DNA of 37,010 bases, from assembly GCA_964058805.1 (NCBI GenBank), contig CAXKVV010001694.1, forward strand, positions 1 to 37,010, given 5' to 3'. The stretch comes from Schoenoplectus triqueter. Lineage: Eukaryota > Streptophyta > Magnoliopsida > Poales > Cyperaceae. Each line of letters opens with the position of its first letter. Within the stretch, counting starts at the first letter, position 1. Position numbers and translations under genes: made by a program. Below the pieces are notes generated by a model. That model was not told the origin of the DNA. It was given only the letters and a program-made list of their open reading frames with translations, and did not search any database. Shown here in pieces: positions 31,608 to 37,010 of the stretch.

Positions 31608-34600
31608 AAGAAAAGGATTAGCTTTAAGATTTTAGAAGTAATGCACTTCATCTCTTTTACAGGGCCTATTATTTTTATAAGAGGAACACTCTCTTTGTAG
31701 CTACCATATTGAATGCATCAAACAAACAACTCTCTTCCCATTACAGAACATAGCTGAGCACAAAATAGTTAGTATTAAATAATGGAAAATTTATCAAATG
31801 ATTCAAAAAATAACTTAACAAAATAATCACTGAAAGCATAGACATCACAAGTAAGAAGAAATATTTTGCAACATAAAGTGCATGTAAAAATAAAGGAAGG
31901 AAATAGGAACTGGAACTACAATTGCTCAGTTATATTTGATGATATAGAAAAGAAAGCAGAAAGGTGTAAGCTCACTCACTCCTATTTGAAAATAACGATT
32001 TGTGATGGGAATTGACTTACAGTTAATACTGGACCTACGGTCAAATCCTCTAATTTTCTTCTCCCAGCAAGAGATCTCATTTTAGAAATCAGCTCACTTG
32101 AACCCCAATTCTGTAAACACATTAAAGAAAAAAAAGTTTTAAATTTATATGCCTACTAGGAGCAAACAAATTTCAGGAAAATAAAACAGAAAGAATTGAG
32201 TGATCTTTTTGTTCAGGAAAAAAGTACAGTGCTGTAGAGCATTTCTGACCACTACAAGCATAAGCATCTTGGTCACAAACCCAAGCCACATAATCGACCT
32301 ATAATATTAGAACTGAAACTTTGAATTTTGTAGCAATTTGAGCTCATTAATGTTTAGTCAACTTTATTTACCTCTTGAACATAGGACCAAGTATTTTCCA
32401 ATCAAAGCCTGCATCTTCTAATTTGATGCGACCTGTCAAGTCAGCAGCTAATTTCTCTGCCACTCTTGAACTTCCTGTAAAAAGTGTCATTTTTGGTTGA
32501 GCCTAAATTGAGATAAGAAATTTCAAATAACGGATAAAGAAATATTTTGAACTTCAGAACTCAGTTTTAAAATAGTTTACCTATGAAAATAGAATTGCAA
32601 GTGTAATTAGAAAAATGAGAAATAAAAAAAATGTGAATTGGTACTGTATCTAAGTAGAGTTGCCAAAACAGACCTCAAGCAAGAGCTTGTTCATGACAAC
32701 ACCATTGGAGTTGATAAAATCAGCATCATCTAGAGGCAACCCGCACTCATGCTGCAACCTCAGCATCTGATCCATCACTATGCTTACCTATTTTTCCAAT
32801 TATTAAACAAGACAAATATAAATGAAAAAAAAATTGTTCTGAACTGGTACGATTTCCAGGAAACAGTTTCAGAAATGAGGTCAGGTGGTTAACACAACTT
32901 CCTTCACGTAGACTGGTATTTCATACATGATGTCTTGGTTAACGCTTGGTCTACCTGGCTATCTTCAAGTAATTTACAGGCTTGGAGATGATTAGGAGGC
33001 CTTGTTCCAACAAAATTAAAAAGAAGAAAGAAAATAAACAGTTGAACTTCATGCTAAACACATAACTAGTGCTTAAGTTAACACAACAGACCTTGCTATC
33101 AACTTTAAGCACAGGTTTATTTCCCATGTAAAGTGCACCCATCAATTGCAATAGTGGGATTTCCAAAGGAAAATTGAATGGTGTGATAATTGCTACCTGT
33201 TTTGCAGAAAATGAAAGAAGAAATAAATAAAAATGATATAACATCTGTGGTCTGTGCAATGAAAAATAAATTAGCTAAAGTAGCATGAACGTACGGTCCG
33301 TATGGCCAGCAGAGACCAGTACTTTGTTGCCCAAGGTGGTTTCCTGGTACAGCAAACGACCTTGCCAGAAACCTAACCTGTTAGATCAGAAGATATATGT
33401 TCAACAACTAAAGAGACAAATTTAGATGATTTGCTTAAAGGAGGCAAGAGAGGCTATAAAAACACACAAAAAAAGAAAGAACAACAACAATATTGAGTAT
33501 GTCTTCCTACCTGATCTCGAGAGAAATTCTCCAGAAACTTGTGTGTGACCTGAACTTCTCCAAGAGCTTGTGCATAACTCTTTGGTAGACTCGTTGTATC
33601 AGCTTGCAAAGAAATCTGACACCTGAGTTCATTCATGGATTCAGAAGGGAAAAGAAAGAAGAAAACCAACATTATAAATTCATGTCAGGGTAAGAGGATG
33701 AACAATTAATTGGATTAGTCGACAATAAAAAACATTATCTCAGGTTGACCAAGTTTATTTGCTGCTTTTGCTGCTATGTCTCCATACATAACATACCTAC
33801 AAATGCAAACTTTTTGTTAAAAACAATGATTTCAGTTAACTAATCGAAAACTAATAAACAAAAATGGGTACCTCTCTTGAGCTCGAAGTGGATTGTGGAG
33901 GCCATACTTTGGGCAGCTAGATAGGCTCGACACAAAGGGCTACATTTTTTAATAAATCAATGCAGCAATCATAATCAAAACAAGATACATCTCAACCCAG
34001 CAAAATAATAAAGGGAACTAAAATATCAATTGTACTGATTTCAGTGGTACATAATAGATGGTATCATGGTTAATAATCCAAAGTACACTTGAGAGGTCTC
34101 AACATTAACCTTCGACGTTCATTTTGTGCTTTGCTTGTAATTGCAAAATTTACTAAATTTATTATTTTCTCATTATCGTTGTCATTATTTTGCAAGTAAT
34201 ATCTCAAAAACCCCCTTAAAATGGAACCAGAAAACAGAAAGGGCATGTCATGACATTTACCTGGAGTTCAGACTCTTGAACTTCAGCAATCTTTATAAAT
34301 TTTTTCACCATTTAATGGATCAACTATCCAAGTCCACCTAGCTGAAGGTTTCCAGCCGCCCTGCACTAATGGTAAAGGTCGATGAAAATTAGGATAGGTT
34401 CAATGAATTTAATTGAAGTACATTCAGGTGCCAATTAATACATTGCTTTTTTGTTTTCTCTGCTTGATCAGCATTGATTTCCACAATTTAATATAATTTT
34501 AGCAAAATTTGATTATATTGTGTCTTGAAGCATATTTGCACAACTTAGAGGATGAAATTGAGGTACTTGTTGCCATTCTCGCCTTAATGTTTTCTTGTGT

Positions 34601-34989
34601 TTCGACTTGATAGATGGTACTACTGATCAATCAGACAGGCTTTTGCCTATGAGAATAAACCGGCTCAAAATTTGGCAAGGTTAAATTGGAGCACAAATAT
34701 AGAGGGCTAAATCATAGCTTATTAACACATGGTCTGTGCTTAATTTATACAAGTCAGCAGATTTCTAGTAACATTCTGCCGGGCAAGACCCTGAAATATT
34801 GTCAGAAGCTACAGTTGCAAAAGAAGGTGTACGAAAATACCTGCCCATTCAAAACATAATCCATAAGGAAATGGAAAGAGACTTGATCAATTCAGCGAAA
34901 TTATTAAGCTGGGAAAAAAAAATATGAGGTTGAAATAAACTCCTCGTGAAGTGCTGAATTACAATTTGGGAAAAGGAGAATATTTTTCA

Positions 34990-35690
34990 ACCATTAGGCT
35001 GTACAACAAACGCAACAAACCCATCAACCTGTTCAATCCACCTGACCCGACCTTTTTTTTTTTGCCGGGTTGAAAAGTTATTGGGTTGGATACGAATTGT
35101 AATTTTGACTAACTCAGCTTATTGGATTGGGTTATGAATTTGCTTTTCAAAAACTCATATAACCCGGACCCTTCCGTATAATCATATATTATATATATAT
35201 TTTTAATATTGTATATATAATTATTGGTAATCAATAAAATAATCATTTAAGAATTAAAATTCTACATTGAATTTTATTATTACCACGTAGTTTTTGTTAT
35301 ATTTTTATTTTTTAGATGTTATATAACATTATCTTTATAATATTAATTATTTCTTATATTTGTTTTTTTTATAAAACATGATAAATATTTAATTTTTTAA
35401 TCAATTATTCATAATTAATATAAAGTTATCATTATTTTCATATTTTTCATCCTTAAGTTGTGATATCATTAATACAATATATATTATTTAATGTTAATAA
35501 AAATATATAATATATTATTTAATTAAAATATCAACACGTCTAATCCGCAAAAAAATTTATGTAAAAAATTATATAGATTGAGTTGGATTACATGTGGGTT
35601 AGCTAAAATTTTTTTAACCTAATATAAAAGAGTTGGTTTAATTTTTCATAAAAAATCATTAACCGGCCATTGTACCTATTGACAATGATA
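34990..35690. mobile_element. Possible decayed hAT-like insertion in pseudogene intron 1
   Basis: The left part has CCACCTGACCCGACC, GCCGGGTTGAA and ATTGGGTTGG, with AACCCGGACCC further in. The right part has GAGTTGGATTACATGTGGGTT and AACCGGCCATTGTACC. Between them is a very AT-rich core. The GGGTTGG/GACCCG style resembles the 26.2-kb MITE, but I could not fix matching ends or a target duplication. Confidence 0.3.
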
Positions 35691-36142
35691 ACTAACTTTA
35701 ACTTTTCAAAAGCAAAAAAGAGGATTGAAGTCACGGTTTCAGAAACTAGATGTAGGTCAGTGGGTACAAATTAGGATCACTCGCGTCAAATCCCTATGAA
35801 ACCTTGATTGAAATTGAGATGAGGCGAGACTCGGAGACTGGATGTTTACACTACTGTTCACACTCGGTTAACTACTCCAGAAAGGGACAGCATAAATTCA
35901 CACTCCATTGTAATTTAAGGTCCGAAACAAATCAACACAAGGTTTTTTTCCCCTTCAGAAATTTCTAAAATTAAATTCCCATTCAGTGAATTTCCCACCA
36001 AACAGTGCCGAGCGTTCGGAAAGGGAAACATAAATAAAGAGGCGAGGTACCTAAAAATTATGGCGAGAGAAGGAAACAAGGGACTGGAAGAAGATCGATT
36101 GCATCTATCAAGAAGCTGCTTTTGCAAGACGATCCGATTCAT

Positions 36143-37010
36143 GGCGTGACGACAGTAGAATGACAATTACACACACAACACCGTGGAGATCGGCTTCGTT
36201 CGTTCCAATAAATTTTGACAGGGACGGAGAAAGAAAAATATTTTATGAACATGGTCCGTGACGTACAGAATGATAATGTGAGTAATAAGCCGACATGACG
36301 AGTGGTTCAGAGATACGTTATTGATTGAATAAGGAAAGACAGGGTGTAATGAAATTAGAGGAAATATAACGGCGCAGAAATTTGGGAGACGGGAGTCTGA
36401 TTGATGATAAGATTATGATAGGGAATATTTCTTAAAAAAAAAAAAGAATAAGATGAGAAAAATGTGGTTTTCTTTCATTTTATATTTCATATTATTTGAT
36501 TTTAAATTGGAGTTTCTATTTTTTATAAATATAATTATTTCTTTTCAATGAATAGTTTTTTACGGATTTAATTGTTAAAATAAAAGAAGACGTCGGATAT
36601 ATTCAGCGTACGGTATCAAATTATTGTTTTTTAATTGAAAACTAAAAAGTCTAGAAATTGAAAGAAAACAATATCACATTAATTATTAAATAATAATTAT
36701 TATTAAAACTCGTCGCGCGTCACAACTCACAAGTGTTGAATCCAATAACATATGTATTGTTTAGTGCATCCTATAAAGCTAAAATTAGGTTGCAAATAAG
36801 TCGAGTTCGAACAAATTGGATTTAGCTCAATTTGTACTCATGAAAATATGAGCCGAGTCAAACTGAATCAAGTTCGTAAAATATTTCGATCTGAAAAACT
36901 TAGTTCAAGCTTAACTTGGCACTATTTAAGTTAGCTCACATAATGCATGTGTGTTGACTTGATATTTATATTTATATTTCATACATTTATAAACTACAAA
37001 ACTAATATAT
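36143..37010. other. Upstream side of the ALDH12A1 copy and window edge
   Basis: The first 100-150 bases would be the old promoter/5' UTR. From about 36795 onward, GTCGAGTTCGAAC, GAGCCGAGTCAAACTGAATC and AAGTTCG-type motifs resemble decayed plant repeat DNA, but no boundaries are visible. No coding frame was seen. Confidence 0.35.

Larger units (their letters stand above)
30687..36142 (-). pseudogene. ALDH12A1: ALDH12A1 (mitochondrial P5C dehydrogenase) pseudogene
   Basis: The intact family oxidises delta-1-pyrroline-5-carboxylate to glutamate in mitochondria (proline breakdown). Recognised exons: 36142-36051 (MNRIVLQKQLL start), 34840 to about 34774 (PSFATV), 34360-34261, 33939-33872, 33796-33739, 33622-33511, 33377-33295, 33196-33092 (ITPFNFPLEIPLLQLMGALY), 32787-32674, 32502-32372, 32298 to about 32228 (catalytic-Cys motif ACSGQKC), 32110-32021, 31571-31364, 31108-30998 and 30766-30687 (NGTTYAGIRARTTGA). 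Lesions: an extra A in exon 3 (GAAAAAATTT); exon 5 donor AT instead of GT (33738-33737); two single-base losses in exon 6 with an internal TGA; a phase mismatch after exon 7; one lost base in exon 10 near CCTATGTTCAAGAG; a scrambled end of exon 11; an extra T in exon 13 (GGGGCTTTTTAAACC); and the last exon(s) missing. Most introns and splice sites survive, so this is a duplicated, not a processed, copy. Confidence 0.9.

Noticed and set aside
30687..36142. A functional ALDH12A1 gene
   Set aside because: Multiple independent frameshifts, a lost donor and a missing 3' end cannot all be explained by alternative exon choices.

Overview
This is nuclear DNA of a flowering plant, most likely a eudicot. 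It is AT-rich, its genes carry many GT-AG introns, its products are plant-specific (a PIN auxin carrier, a plastid alpha-amylase, a DYW-type PPR relic, a plant ALDH12 relic), and it contains plant-type transposons (Ty1/copia, CACTA-like, MITEs). I see no rRNA, tRNA, CRISPR or bacterial features.

Layout: (1) 648-2090 +, a decayed PPR-DYW gene. (2) 2536-3797 -, an intact two-exon gene for a small membrane-anchored protein of unknown function. (3) 4.9-6.9 kb, a near-perfect 223-bp direct repeat flanking 1.5 kb that holds a CACTA-like end. (4) 9120-11687 +, an intact six-exon gene for a 367-aa short-loop PIN auxin transporter closest to PIN8, followed at about 12.4 kb by a decayed copy of its last exon. 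(5) 12992-25542 -, an intact 13-exon AMY3 gene (chloroplast alpha-amylase, 906 aa by my splice model). Its third intron holds a young, nearly complete 5.1-kb Ty1/copia element (19274-24385) in the same orientation as the gene. (6) 25.5-29.7 kb, a gene-free interval with several MITE/foldback elements and AT microsatellites. (7) 29.7-30.07 kb +, a promoter/5'-exon-like fragment with no visible continuation. (8) 30687-36142 -, a multiply broken, 3'-truncated copy of the mitochondrial P5C dehydrogenase gene (ALDH12A1).

The two confidently functional genes are not a pathway cluster. AMY3 degrades starch in the chloroplast stroma, PIN8-type carriers move auxin at the ER, and the small membrane protein is uncharacterised. 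I worked out exon boundaries by hand from GT/AG sites, reading-frame phase and remembered family sequence. For PIN8 and AMY3 every junction keeps phase, which supports both models strongly. I found no new multi-gene system. The most interesting points are the sense-oriented copia insertion inside AMY3, the well-preserved but broken ALDH12A1 copy, the 99%-identical direct repeat, the relic PIN exon, and a 416-bp inverted-repeat element with a perfect 9-bp target duplication.
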